From Bacteroidales bacterium (GTDB lineage: Bacteria > Bacteroidota > Bacteroidia > Bacteroidales > P3): a stretch of 39,268 nt of DNA. Location of the stretch: positions 1-39,268 of the forward strand of contig JAGDCN010000057.1 in NCBI GenBank assembly GCA_017958525.1, read 5' to 3'. Both the position numbers and the translations under genes were made by a program. The notes under the pieces were generated by a model. It had not been told where the DNA came from and did not search any database. It was given only the letters and a program-made list of their open reading frames with translations. Below, one piece after another: positions 27,806-36,152 of the stretch. Numbering within the stretch: position 1 is the stretch's first letter; each line of letters starts with the position of its first letter.

Positions 27806-28699
27806 ATGGCAAAAAATAGTCTTTTTACAGGAACCGGAGTTGCACTCATCACACCATTCCGCAAACAAGAAACCATCGATTTCAGTAAACTGGAAGAACT
27901 GATTGACAATGTAATTAAATCAAGTGTCGATTATATAGTGGCTCTCGGCACTACCAGCGAAGCAGCAACAATGTCCGAAAGCGAACGTACTGCACTCCTC
28001 CAGTTTATCATCGAAAGTGTCAATGGACGGCTGCCGATTCTGCTCGGTATGGGCGGCAACAACACACGCGCAGTCACCGACACTATCAGCCAGACAAACT
28101 TCGACGGAATCAGCGGCATTTTATCCGTTACACCATACTACAACAAACCACAGCAACGCGGTCTTATTCAACACTTCAAAAACATTGCCGACGTGTCGCC
28201 CGTCCCCATCGTGCTCTATAACGTACCAGGACGCACATCTTGCAATATGACCGCCGAAACAACACTCCAGCTTGCCGAAGAATGCCCCAACATCATTGCA
28301 GTCAAGGAGGCTTCCGGAAATATGGCTCAGGTAATGGAAATTCTCCGCTGCAAACCCGCTGGATTCAGCGTCATTTCCGGCGATGATAGTCTCACATATC
28401 CTATGATGACACTCGGTGCGACGGGCGTTATTTCTGTTATCGCCAATGCTTGTCCAAAAGAGATGGCCGATATGGTACATTATGCCCTTAAAGGCGATTT
28501 CAAAAAAGCACTCCCCATTCACAACCGCCTGCTACCACTGATGAACGCCATCTTTGAAGAGGGCAATCCCGCAGGCATCAAAGCACTGCTTGAAATCGAC
28601 GGCCGCATCACGAACCAACTTCGTTTGCCACTTTCAAAAATATCAAAAACCCTGTACAATAAGCTGAGAGATTTATTCACAGCTTTTTCGAATGCCTAA
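27806..28699 (+). CDS. dapA: 4-hydroxy-tetrahydrodipicolinate synthase
   Basis: Condenses pyruvate with aspartate semialdehyde, the first committed step to diaminopimelate and lysine. The 297-aa (beta/alpha)8 protein has the Schiff-base lysine K167 in IIAVKEASGN, the tyrosine of VLYNVPGRTSCN, and the pyruvate-binding GTTSEAATMSESER and SVTPYYNKPQQRG motifs. The length is typical. Diaminopimelate is also a peptidoglycan precursor in this phylum. The thioesterase gene follows after 12 nt, so they are likely in one operon. Feedback inhibition by lysine is usual in the family but not decidable here. Confidence 0.97.
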   Translation: MAKNSLFTGTGVALITPFRKQETIDFSKLEELIDNVIKSSVDYIVALGTTSEAATMSESERTALLQFIIESVNGRLPILLGMGGNNTRAVTDTISQTNFDGISGILSVTPYYNKPQQRGLIQHFKNIADVSPVPIVLYNVPGRTSCNMTAETTLQLAEECPNIIAVKEASGNMAQVMEILRCKPAGFSVISGDDSLTYPMMTLGATGVISVIANACPKEMADMVHYALKGDFKKALPIHNRLLPLMNAIFEEGNPAGIKALLEIDGRITNQLRLPLSKISKTLYNKLRDLFTAFSNA

Positions 28700-28711
28700 T
28701 AGACATTAAAA

Positions 28712-29137
28712 ATGGATATTACAGCAATTGCACAACACATTTTTTACAACGATAAATATGCCACCGAAACAACAGGCATAAGCATAGACAGTGTAGATGA
28801 AAACACCACTGTGTGCAGCCTGATGCTCAACGACAGCCATCGTAATGCCAAAGGCAATGTGATGGGTGGTGTTATTTTCACGTTGGCTGATTTTGCATTT
28901 GCGATTGCAGCCAACAGTTCAATAATAGCCGACAAAGGAAAAGAAGCGCAATTGCAGTGGGTTTCCTCGTCAGCCACAATTCATTTTCTCGTTCCTGCAA
29001 AAGGAAATTCGCTAATAGCTACAACAACCCCGATTCGACAAGGACATTCGCAATCTGTTTATCAAACCGTTATCACTGATTCCGAGAACCGCAAAGTGGC
29101 TCTAATAACAACTCTTGGAAGCAGAATAAACATCTGA
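28712..29137 (+). CDS. PaaI-type hotdog thioesterase
   Basis: A 141-aa single hotdog domain. The signature NAKGNVMGGVIFTLADFAFAIAAN matches the PaaI/YbdB group, where the HxGG-type loop is here GNVMGG and the acid D in TLADFA is the likely catalytic base. The strand KALITTLGSRINI-type end is normal. Such enzymes hydrolyse acyl-CoA or aryl-CoA thioesters; the substrate is unknown. The expected histidine of the common HGG motif is replaced (NVMGG), which occurs in some subgroups. It lies between dapA and the prenyl synthase, with short gaps, which suggests one transcript and not necessarily one pathway. Confidence 0.8.
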   Translation: MDITAIAQHIFYNDKYATETTGISIDSVDENTTVCSLMLNDSHRNAKGNVMGGVIFTLADFAFAIAANSSIIADKGKEAQLQWVSSSATIHFLVPAKGNSLIATTTPIRQGHSQSVYQTVITDSENRKVALITTLGSRINI

Positions 29138-29160
29138 AAACAAGCTAAATATCACTTCCA

Positions 29161-30135
29161 ATGGTACTTCACGATATCAAACATAAGATTTCACCTCTAA
29201 TGCAAAACTACATCGCTGCCCGCAAAAAAATAACCGACAGCGAAATCCCTCTTATATGCCAAATTCACGATCATATACAAAACCATAAAGGCAAACAGTT
29301 ACGTCCGCTGCTAACCATTCTTAGTGCCTGTTGCTGCGGACTCCCACTCAATGCCGCTCCCTCCCACCCTGTTTTCTTGGCAGCGGCAGCCATCGAAACA
29401 CTACACACTAGTACTTTGGTACACGACGACGTTATCGACGAATCTGATCTGCGACGCGGCGCAAAAACCGTCAACAGCCTTTGGAACAACAAAACAGCTG
29501 TTCTGATGGGCGATTTCTTCCTTGCCAAAGTGATGAAAACCATCAACGACATTGACAACAAACATCTGACAGAAATCATCAATAATGCCGTAATCGAAAT
29601 GAGTGAGGGTGAATTACTACAACAACAATATAGTGGACACTACGACATAGACGAAAATACGTATTTACAGATAATTAGTAAAAAAACTGCCATTCTTATC
29701 GCTGTATGCTGCGAAACTGGCGCCATCCTTGCCAACGCAGAAAACTCATTACGACAAACCTTTCGTGCATTCGGCAACGAACTCGGAATCGCATTCCAAA
29801 TGCGCGACGATATCATTGACTATCTATCTAGCCAGAAAACAGGCAAGCCAACCGGTAACGACATCCGCGAACGCAAGTGCACTCTACCCTTAATTTTAGC
29901 ATTGAAAAACAACGTTATACACAACAAAATACTACCTTTGCTGATCAAAGAATCTTTCTCCGACAACGACATCAATTCCGTCATTGATACAGTCACCAAA
30001 GACGGATACCTTGAGATAGCCCGCACTAAAATGCTAAATAGACTTGATAATGCCTCACAAATCCTATCCAGCATACCAGACACACCATACCGACAAAATC
30101 TAAACGAAATTATCTGCCTTTTAAAAGAAATATAA
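29161..30135 (+). CDS. Polyprenyl diphosphate synthase
   Basis: Head-to-tail condensation of isopentenyl diphosphate on an allylic primer, here most likely for the menaquinone side chain. The 324-aa all-alpha protein has the first Asp-rich motif D89-D90-V-I-D93 in LVHDDVIDESDLRRGAKTVN, GKQLRP (IPP binding) near residue 43, and the second Asp-rich motif D216-D217-IID in FQMRDDIIDYL, followed by GKPTGNDIRERKCTLPLI. The residues before the first DDxxD (LHTSTLV) are small, favouring a long product; chain length is inference. It resembles IspB-type octaprenyl synthases. It starts 23 nt after the thioesterase gene. Confidence 0.93.
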   Translation: MVLHDIKHKISPLMQNYIAARKKITDSEIPLICQIHDHIQNHKGKQLRPLLTILSACCCGLPLNAAPSHPVFLAAAAIETLHTSTLVHDDVIDESDLRRGAKTVNSLWNNKTAVLMGDFFLAKVMKTINDIDNKHLTEIINNAVIEMSEGELLQQQYSGHYDIDENTYLQIISKKTAILIAVCCETGAILANAENSLRQTFRAFGNELGIAFQMRDDIIDYLSSQKTGKPTGNDIRERKCTLPLILALKNNVIHNKILPLLIKESFSDNDINSVIDTVTKDGYLEIARTKMLNRLDNASQILSSIPDTPYRQNLNEIICLLKEI

Positions 30136-30207
30136 TCAATTTAATACTAATAATCATAAGTCTATAATCTTTACATTTTTATTTAAAAAACAAAAATCCT
30201 TTATACA

Positions 30208-30714
30208 ATGAAAAAAACAATTCTTACACTCGTTATTACGATGCTCGCCGCTCTTGCAACGGCTCAAAATGCCAAAGTACCTGAAAACATCACCATCAAA
30301 ACCCTTGACGGTAAAACGGTTGAAACATCCATTATCCAAAACAATGGCAAACCCATAATTATCAGTTTTTGGGCCACCTGGTGCAAACCCTGCAACCGCG
30401 AACTTAACGCCATAAAAGAAGTTTACGAAGAATGGCAAGAAGAAACAGGAGTAAAACTTGTAGCCATATCCATCGACGACACACGCTCGGCCTCGAAAGT
30501 CAAACCTCACGTTGACGGCAACGGATGGGAATACGAGGTTTATCTTGACCAAAACCAAGATTTCAAACGTGCAATGAACGTAGTCAATGTACCGCATACT
30601 TTTCTCCTCAATGGCAAAGGTGAAATCGTTTGGCAGCACACATCTTATGTAGATGGCAGCGAGGAAGAACTCTTTGAACTAGTCAAAAAAATCGCTAACG
30701 GCGAAGAAATCTGA
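30208..30714 (+). CDS. TlpA-like periplasmic thioredoxin
   Basis: A 168-aa exported thiol oxidoreductase. Signal peptide MKKTILTLVITMLAALATAQ. The thioredoxin fold has the active site C59-K-P-C62 in SFWATWCKPCNREL, cis-proline region VNVPHTFLLNGKGEIVW, and the TlpA-type insertion. The WCKPC sequence suits disulfide reduction or relay. It starts a group with a DUF6029 barrel (24 nt later) and an Omp28-like lipoprotein that also has a CxxC. Shared work on disulfides at the outer membrane is inference. No lipobox is seen, so it should be soluble in the periplasm. Confidence 0.9.
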   Translation: MKKTILTLVITMLAALATAQNAKVPENITIKTLDGKTVETSIIQNNGKPIIISFWATWCKPCNRELNAIKEVYEEWQEETGVKLVAISIDDTRSASKVKPHVDGNGWEYEVYLDQNQDFKRAMNVVNVPHTFLLNGKGEIVWQHTSYVDGSEEELFELVKKIANGEEI

Positions 30715-30738
30715 AACATACACAAAGCATAATATACA

Positions 30739-32412
30739 ATGAGTAGAAAAGCGATAAAATTAGTCGCCATAGCACTAATTCTCAATTTCCAATTCTCAAT
30801 TATCAATTCTCTGCAAGCACAGGGCATTCTCGGCGGACACGTCACTGGCAACATTCAATTTGACGGACAAATTTCGAGACGCGACTCCGTCATTGGCTCG
30901 GATAACGTACCCGAAAAATTGCTCAGTAACGCTCGTGCTGACATACTTTACACCAACGGTAATTTCAGCGCAGGTCTGCGCTACGAAGCATATCTCAATC
31001 CTCTGCTCGGATTTAACAGCCAATACACAGGGCAAGGTATCGCCAACTACTTCGTCAGCTATAAAACACAGACATTTGCCGTTACCGCAGGCCATTTCTA
31101 TGAACAGTTCGGCAACGGAATGACACTGCGAGCCTACGAAGACCGTTTCCTCGGTATCGACAACGCCATTCGAGGACTCAATGTCACATACCGTCCTTGG
31201 AACGGCGTCACCCTCAAAGGCCTCGTTGGACAGCAGCGCTACTACTGGGACACGCGTGGACTTGTCCGCGGTCTTGATGCCGAGATCTCGCTCAACGACA
31301 TTGTCAGCAATTGGAACGAATCCAAGACACGCCTCACACTCGGTGGCTCGTTCGTAAGCAAATATGAAGGCGACGAAACTATCCTTTCCGACATAAGTGG
31401 ATATAAACTCAACCTGCCACTTAATGTTGGTGCAGCATCTGTCCGTATGGACCTCGCTCACGGCGGTTTCGGACTCCAAGCCGAATACGCACGTAAAGGA
31501 CAAGACCCCTCCATTATGAACAACTACATCTACAAAAATGGCGAAGCCCTTTGGCTCAGTGCTAGCTATTCACAGAAAGGCCTCAGCGCCAACATTCAAG
31601 CCAAACGCGTCGATAATATGGGCTTCAAATCTGTACGATCTGTCAGCGGCGAAATGCTATACATCAACTACACCCCCTCCATCACCAAGCAACACACCTA
31701 CGCCTTCCTCAGTATGTACCCTTACGCTACACAAAGTACAGGCGAAATGGGACTACAGTGTGATTTCATATATAAGTTTAAGAAAGAATCACTCTTTGGC
31801 GGAAAATACGGTACCGACATCCACCTCAACGCATCGCTCATCACAGGACTTGATACAACAGTCATCGGTGGCAAAGGTACCGACGGCTACACATCTTCAT
31901 TCTTCGGTACTGGCGATACGTACTACGGTGACATCAGCCTCGAAGTGGCAAAGAAACTCAGCAACAAAGTCAAATGCACTGCCACCTACGGCTATATGAT
32001 CTTCAACCCCATTGTCGAAGGGCACGAAGGCGACATACACCACAACCACATCCTTGTTGGCGACGTCACCTGGAAAATCAATCGCAAAAACGTTATTCGC
32101 TTTGAAGCCGAATGGATGGCCAGCGACAGCAAATATGATGCCGCCATCGACGACAAACGCGCTGGCGACTGGATTATGGGCCTTGTCGAATACAATTTCA
32201 CCAGCAACTGGTTTGTATCATTCAGCGACCAGTATGCATACAACGATGGCATCGGCAACTACTACAACATCTCTATAGGATACACCAAAGGTGCCACACG
32301 ACTCCAAGTCGGATACGGAAAACAGCGCGAAGGCATCATCTGCATCGGCGGCGTCTGCCGACAAGTCCCCGCCAGCAACGGACTCACATTCAGTCTCACA
32401 ACCTCCTTCTAA
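30739..32412 (+). CDS. DUF6029-type outer-membrane beta-barrel protein
   Basis: A 557-aa protein with a signal peptide whose core (LILNFQFSIINSLQAQ) is coded by a TCAATT-rich repeat. The mature part shows repeated amphipathic strands. Near the N-terminus come LRYEAYLNPLLGFN, FAVTAGHFYEQFGNGMTLRAYEDRFLGIDNAIRG, a hallmark run of the phylum-wide family I recall as DUF6029. The C-terminal strand ends in LTFSLTTSF, with a terminal phenylalanine as in many outer-membrane barrels. Cysteines are few and lie near the end (ICIGGVCRQV, a C-x5-C pair). Function is unknown. It lies between a thioredoxin and a CxxC lipoprotein, 24 and 70 nt away. Confidence 0.82.
   Translation: MSRKAIKLVAIALILNFQFSIINSLQAQGILGGHVTGNIQFDGQISRRDSVIGSDNVPEKLLSNARADILYTNGNFSAGLRYEAYLNPLLGFNSQYTGQGIANYFVSYKTQTFAVTAGHFYEQFGNGMTLRAYEDRFLGIDNAIRGLNVTYRPWNGVTLKGLVGQQRYYWDTRGLVRGLDAEISLNDIVSNWNESKTRLTLGGSFVSKYEGDETILSDISGYKLNLPLNVGAASVRMDLAHGGFGLQAEYARKGQDPSIMNNYIYKNGEALWLSASYSQKGLSANIQAKRVDNMGFKSVRSVSGEMLYINYTPSITKQHTYAFLSMYPYATQSTGEMGLQCDFIYKFKKESLFGGKYGTDIHLNASLITGLDTTVIGGKGTDGYTSSFFGTGDTYYGDISLEVAKKLSNKVKCTATYGYMIFNPIVEGHEGDIHHNHILVGDVTWKINRKNVIRFEAEWMASDSKYDAAIDDKRAGDWIMGLVEYNFTSNWFVSFSDQYAYNDGIGNYYNISIGYTKGATRLQVGYGKQREGIICIGGVCRQVPASNGLTFSLTTSF
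30777..30822 (+). repeat. TCAATT-rich repeat forming signal-peptide core
   Basis: AATTCTCAATTTCCAATTCT followed by further TCAATTATCAATTCT units encodes the hydrophobic core and cleavage site of the DUF6029 protein. It matches the segment at 7181-7231 of the other barrel gene in frame and in place. Confidence 0.7.
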
Positions 32413-32482
32413 CAAGTGGCCCTTTGCATTCTGCAAAAGCATAAAACAAAATATTTTTACTCAAAATATAATTTAATCTAAT

Positions 32483-33337
32483 ATGAAACAAATAATTACA
32501 ACAATATCCCTATTTGCCTGCTTAGCCACCCTTCTTGTTTCTTGCGACAAAATTCCTCAAGAAGAATATGTCGTCTTCTCCGGTGCGGCAGGCCAATGGT
32601 TTGACGGCACAGGTGTCAACGACCATTCACAACGTGCCCTGATAGAAAAATACACCGGCGTACGCTGCATGAACTGTCCCAATGCCGACATAGCAATTGC
32701 AGCAGCCACCGAACAATACAACGGGCAACTCATAGCAGTCGCCATCCACGATTCCTCAACATTCACACGCCCTATCGGAGATACACCAAGACTTAGCACC
32801 GACGACGGCGACGCCTGGAGCAAATTCTTTGGCGTCTTTGCCGCAGGCGAATACCCCACGGCACTCATCAACCGCTCTACCAACGGCTCGGGCTGGGACC
32901 TCTTCACCCCAACCAGCGGAATAAATGGACGCGCCGACGATATCATCAGCCAGCAGGCCCAAGTGGCTATCGCTGTCGATGCCAACGCTGGCGACAAAAT
33001 AACCATTAACGTCAATCTCGAATTCCTACAAAACATCAGCGATCAACTTACAGTCACACTGTTCATTATGGAAGACCAGCTTCAGGTCACACAGAGACAA
33101 CCCGACGGCAGCGATGACAACAACTACATTCACAACCACGTCCTCCGCGATGTCATAACCGACATTTGGGGTGCCGATATCGATTGCACTGGACAGACTG
33201 GCGAAAAACGAGTGGCACAGTTCATATACGACAATTACAACAAAGACTGGAACCTCCACAACTGTCATATTGTCGCATTCATCAGCAACAAAGAATCACG
33301 ACAAATCCTTAATGTCGCCGAATGCGAGATCCAGTAA
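32483..33337 (+). CDS. Omp28-like outer-membrane lipoprotein with CxxC
   Basis: A 284-aa lipoprotein. The signal peptide ends in the lipobox LLVSC with the lipidated cysteine at residue 21. The protein then has IEKYTGVRCMNCPNADIAIA with C62-M-N-C65 in a thioredoxin-like position, VAIHDSSTF and the later EYPTALINRSTNGSGW, the order seen in Omp28-related proteins of Porphyromonas and Bacteroides. A beta-rich C-terminal half (ITINVNLEFLQNISDQLTVTLFIMEDQ) follows. Surface or periplasmic placement is not certain. A redox function is suggested by the CxxC and by the thioredoxin gene two genes upstream. The stop codon overlaps the ATG of the MATE gene (TAATG). Confidence 0.85.
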   Translation: MKQIITTISLFACLATLLVSCDKIPQEEYVVFSGAAGQWFDGTGVNDHSQRALIEKYTGVRCMNCPNADIAIAAATEQYNGQLIAVAIHDSSTFTRPIGDTPRLSTDDGDAWSKFFGVFAAGEYPTALINRSTNGSGWDLFTPTSGINGRADDIISQQAQVAIAVDANAGDKITINVNLEFLQNISDQLTVTLFIMEDQLQVTQRQPDGSDDNNYIHNHVLRDVITDIWGADIDCTGQTGEKRVAQFIYDNYNKDWNLHNCHIVAFISNKESRQILNVAECEIQ

Positions 33338-34677
33338 TGAATCGAAAAATACTCAACCTCGCACTTCCTAACATCGTCACCAACATCACCGTACCACTAC
33401 TTGGTATGGTTGACACCGCCATCGTCGGCCACCTCAGCGAAACACACATCGGTGCCATCGCCATAGGAACACAGATATTCAATCTGATCTACTGGAACTT
33501 TGGTTTTCTGCGGATGGGTACAAGCGGATTCACCGCACAAGCCTATGGTTCGCGCCGCCTCGACGAGGCGGTGCGAGTCTTTTTGCGCGCTTTTGCCATA
33601 GCAATAGCCATAGCACTGACGCTCATAGTGCTTCAATATCCCATAGCCCTGCTTTCACAATACATATTCAATGGCAGCGACAAAGTCCTCAGCCTTGCCC
33701 TAAGCTACTTCTTTGTGCGCATCTGGGCGGCACCGGCAACATTAGGGCTCTATGCCATAAAGGGATGGTTCATAGGTATGCAGAATTCCAAGCTTCCGAT
33801 GTGGATAGCCATATTCATCAACGTCGTCAACATCCTATGCAGCCTTCTCTTTGTCCTCGTTTTCCATTGGGACATACGTGGTGTAGCGTTGGGTACAGTC
33901 ATCGCACAATACAGCGGATTAGTTGTAGGACTCTTCTTCGTCATCCTCCGCTACGGCAAATTGTTTAGAGGACGTATGAACAAGGCGTTCCTATTCGAGA
34001 CTCTTCAATGGGGAGCTATGCGCCACTTCTTCCGTGTCAACGGCGACATCTTCCTTCGCACCATCTGTCTTGCTGCCGTCTTCACCTTCATCACCTCCGA
34101 ATCGGGACGTATCAGCGACCAAATCCTTGCCATCGACGCACTGCTGCTGCAATTCTTCACACTCTTCAGTTATATTATGGATGGTTTTGCCTATGCCGGC
34201 GAATCACTCGTCGGACGATACATCGGTGCACGCGACCGCCACTCGCTGGTCTCCACCGTTCGACACCTTCTCGTTTGGGGATTGGCCCTAACCGCATTGT
34301 TCACCGCTGCCTACGCTGCCTTCGGCGAACAGTTCCTGCGCATCTTCAGCGATAAACAAAATGTCATTGAAGCAGCACGTCCATATCTCTTATGGACACT
34401 CATCATACCCGTATGCGGGTTCTCTGCTTTCCTCTTCGACGGCATCTTCGTCGGTGCAACAGCATCGCGAACAATGCGAAACACAATGTTTATCGCAACA
34501 ATCGCCTTCTTTGCAGTCTATTATGCACTGCGTATGATACCACCATCAACAAATGCCAATGCCGACTATATACAAAACAACACCCTTTGGCTGGCTTTTA
34601 TGATATACCTCGCCACACGTGGCATCGGGCAAGCACTTATGCTGCAACATTCTGTATATGACAAAGCCAACCATTAG
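33337..34677 (+). CDS. MATE-family efflux transporter
   Basis: A 446-aa inner-membrane antiporter with about 12 spans that would export cationic compounds using a Na+ or H+ gradient. The start MNRKILNLALPNIVTNITVP, then LLGMVDTAIVGHL, is typical of the DinF-like branch. Later motifs are NLIYWNFGFLRMGTSGFTAQAYG, AIKGWFIGMQNSK and GVALGTVIAQYSGLVVGLF. The ATG at 33337 overlaps the preceding stop (TAATG) and gives the standard N-terminus; the ATG at 33322 would add MRDPV and overlap further. Substrate is unknown. It ends the block that began with the thioredoxin gene and is followed by the longest gap of the window. Confidence 0.92.
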   Translation: MNRKILNLALPNIVTNITVPLLGMVDTAIVGHLSETHIGAIAIGTQIFNLIYWNFGFLRMGTSGFTAQAYGSRRLDEAVRVFLRAFAIAIAIALTLIVLQYPIALLSQYIFNGSDKVLSLALSYFFVRIWAAPATLGLYAIKGWFIGMQNSKLPMWIAIFINVVNILCSLLFVLVFHWDIRGVALGTVIAQYSGLVVGLFFVILRYGKLFRGRMNKAFLFETLQWGAMRHFFRVNGDIFLRTICLAAVFTFITSESGRISDQILAIDALLLQFFTLFSYIMDGFAYAGESLVGRYIGARDRHSLVSTVRHLLVWGLALTALFTAAYAAFGEQFLRIFSDKQNVIEAARPYLLWTLIIPVCGFSAFLFDGIFVGATASRTMRNTMFIATIAFFAVYYALRMIPPSTNANADYIQNNTLWLAFMIYLATRGIGQALMLQHSVYDKANH

Positions 34678-34730
34678 GTTTCCGAACAGCTTCAATGGAC
34701 ATTATAAGTGCATTGCATACACCAACTCCG

Positions 34731-34838
34731 TCATATCGACCATAATTAAACGATACTTCAACCATATTTCAACGATAATAAATGGTTGAAATATGGTTGA
34801 AGTACCGTTGATATATGGTCGAATGATGGTTGAAATGG
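34731..34838. repeat. Mirror-image array of 11-bp repeats with 20-bp hairpin
   Basis: Five head-to-tail 11-bp units on the plus strand (34784-34838: GGTTGAAATAT, GGTTGAAGTAC, CGTTGATATAT, GGTCGAATGAT, GGTTGAAATGG) face four matching units on the minus strand (34774 down to 34731: CGTTGAAATAT, GGTTGAAGTAT, CGTTTAATTAT, GGTCGATATGA). A 9-nt spacer separates them. The innermost part forms a perfect 20-bp inverted repeat (34754-34773 with 34785-34804). No T-tract follows, so it is not an ordinary terminator. Confidence 0.85.
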
Positions 34839-35099
34839 GCTTGTTGTTATAGAGAACGTGCCTAGGTGATGCCCCGAAAAATATGCCGTTTTAGTTGTTT
34901 CTGCACCTACGGACAATATAGTTCTCGCTGTCCATTTTTGGCTCAGCAAAGCTGTTTCTGCCACTCTGCCGGTGAAAAAAACAGTTTCCACATATTTTCC
35001 AAATCAATTAGGATTTCAAAATTTTAGCATTGCGAAAAAATCGCAACAAAAATTCACAGTAAGCAGTATTTTTGCTAACAGTCAGGTTCTGTAAACCAT

Positions 35100-35130
35100 T
35101 TTGCCATTCAGAAAAAAATTCGTAAATTTG
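35100..35130 (+). promoter_or_regulatory. Consensus promoter before structured RNA
   Basis: TTTG at 35100-35103, 19 nt, TAAATTTG at 35123-35130: a full match to the Bacteroidota consensus in sequence and spacing. Transcription should begin near 35137, about six bases before the first paired base of the RNA candidate and about 160 nt before the HAD ATG. Confidence 0.8.
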
Positions 35131-35136
35131 CGTGGA

Positions 35137-35262
35137 TTTTTTGCGCCCTTAAAAAACGCATAAAAACATCATAATTAGCCAATTGCCCAAGAAGTGCCCG
35201 ATTGTGAGTTCTTCGAATTGGCAAGGAACGCTATTGATGTGCGCAGTTTTTTAAGGTGCTAA
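35137..35262 (+). ncRNA. Structured RNA candidate, 6S-like architecture
   Basis: Outer stem: 35143-35157 (GCGCCCTTAAAAAAC) pairs with 35246-35259 (GTTTTTTAAGGTGC), about 14 pairs with one bulge and one G-U; it may extend inward by GC pairs at 35158-35159. A bubble of about 16 nt on each side follows. The inner arm is GCCAATT (35178-35184) with AATTGGC (35216-35222), an internal loop, then AAGAA (35189-35193) with TTCTT (35209-35213), and a 15-nt terminal loop. A long rod with a central bubble, driven by a strong promoter, is the layout of 6S RNA and of the Bacteroidales-1 motif as I recall it. No U-rich terminator is seen after it, so a structured leader of the HAD gene is the main alternative. 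Confidence 0.45.
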
Positions 35263-35298
35263 AATCTTAAAAAAAATTAAAACAACAAAAAAAATCAG

Positions 35299-36066
35299 AT
35301 GACAAAGGCCATATTCTTCGATATCGACGGCACTCTGCTCAGCTACAACACACATCGCGTGCTCCAAAGCACTATAGACGCTTTTGAAGCATTGCGACGC
35401 AAGGGCATAAAAACCGTCATCTCGTCGGGAAGACCTATGATTCTGATTCCCCAAATGCCAGTCTCATTCGACGCCTATATCACCGTAAATGGTGGATACT
35501 GTTTTGTCGGTGACAAAATACTGGTAAACAACGCAATCGACAACATTGATTGCATCCGATGGCTCGAATATGTTAAGCACCACGACCTCACAACAATGTG
35601 CTTCACAAAAAACGATATGTTCATCAACCGCATCGACAAAACAGCACAGGCCCTGCGCGACCAACTGGGATTCGAAATGCCACCTCTGAGACCGCTCGAA
35701 GAAATGAATGGACAAGAAGTCTATCAGTTCATCGCCATCCAGCCCGCCGAAAAAGATGCAGAAACATTGCAATTCCTCAACCACTGCCGTATGCCGCGAT
35801 GGCATCCCGTTTTCACTGATGTCATCCCCGACAACAGCAGCAAAGCCGTCGGCATTCAAGCCATAATTAACCATTTCAACATAACGCGTGAAGAGACAAT
35901 GGCGTTCGGCGACGGCGCCAACGACATTGAAATGCTCGATTATGCAGGCACTGGCATCGCAATGGGCAACGCGGCCGACATCGTCAAAACCCACTCCGAT
36001 TACGTCACCGACACCTCCGACAATGACGGAATTGCAAAAGCCCTGATGCATTACGGCATCATCTGA
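35299..36066 (+). CDS. Cof-type HAD-IIB phosphatase
   Basis: A 255-aa cytoplasmic phosphatase of the haloacid dehalogenase superfamily. Motif I is D8-I-D10-G-T-L in IFFDIDGTLLS. Motif II is the S/T of KTVISSGRP. The C2B cap lies between about residues 85 and 185. Motifs III and IV are SSKAVGIQAIINHF and FGDGANDIEMLDYAGTGIAMGNA, the Cof/YbiV type. Substrates of the group are sugar phosphates or nucleotide-related; which one cannot be told. The gene has a long upstream leader of about 160 nt that folds strongly. It is followed after 86 nt by the secreted nuclease-like gene. Confidence 0.92.
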   Translation: MTKAIFFDIDGTLLSYNTHRVLQSTIDAFEALRRKGIKTVISSGRPMILIPQMPVSFDAYITVNGGYCFVGDKILVNNAIDNIDCIRWLEYVKHHDLTTMCFTKNDMFINRIDKTAQALRDQLGFEMPPLRPLEEMNGQEVYQFIAIQPAEKDAETLQFLNHCRMPRWHPVFTDVIPDNSSKAVGIQAIINHFNITREETMAFGDGANDIEMLDYAGTGIAMGNAADIVKTHSDYVTDTSDNDGIAKALMHYGII

Positions 36067-36152
36067 ATCAATTATTAAAAAATACAAAAAACAAAATAAA
36101 ACTATTATTAAACGATACTAACAAATCAAAAAAGCAAAATAGAGGATAATTA

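Larger units (their letters stand above)
34678..35298. other. Long intergenic region between MATE and HAD genes
   Basis: This 621-bp gap holds the inverted 11-bp repeat array (34731-34838), a stretch from 34840 to 35025 where I see nothing clear, a small hairpin TTGCGA-AAAAA-TCGCAA (35030-35046), an isolated -7-like TATTTTTG (35067-35074), and then a full promoter with a structured RNA candidate. No convincing reading frame was found. The 77-codon minus-strand frame at 34758-34991 is partly translated repeat. Confidence 0.6.

Noticed and set aside
34731..34838. CRISPR array
   Set aside because: Units are 11 bp, directly adjacent without spacers and inverted halfway, and no cas gene is in the window.
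34758..34991. 77-codon minus-strand frame in the long gap
   Set aside because: Its second half is the translated 11-bp repeat, and it has no promoter or homologous look.
35030..35046. Small hairpin TTGCGA-AAAAA-TCGCAA as terminator
   Set aside because: The stem has only six pairs and no T-tract follows on the plus strand; it is kept only as a note in the intergenic entry.
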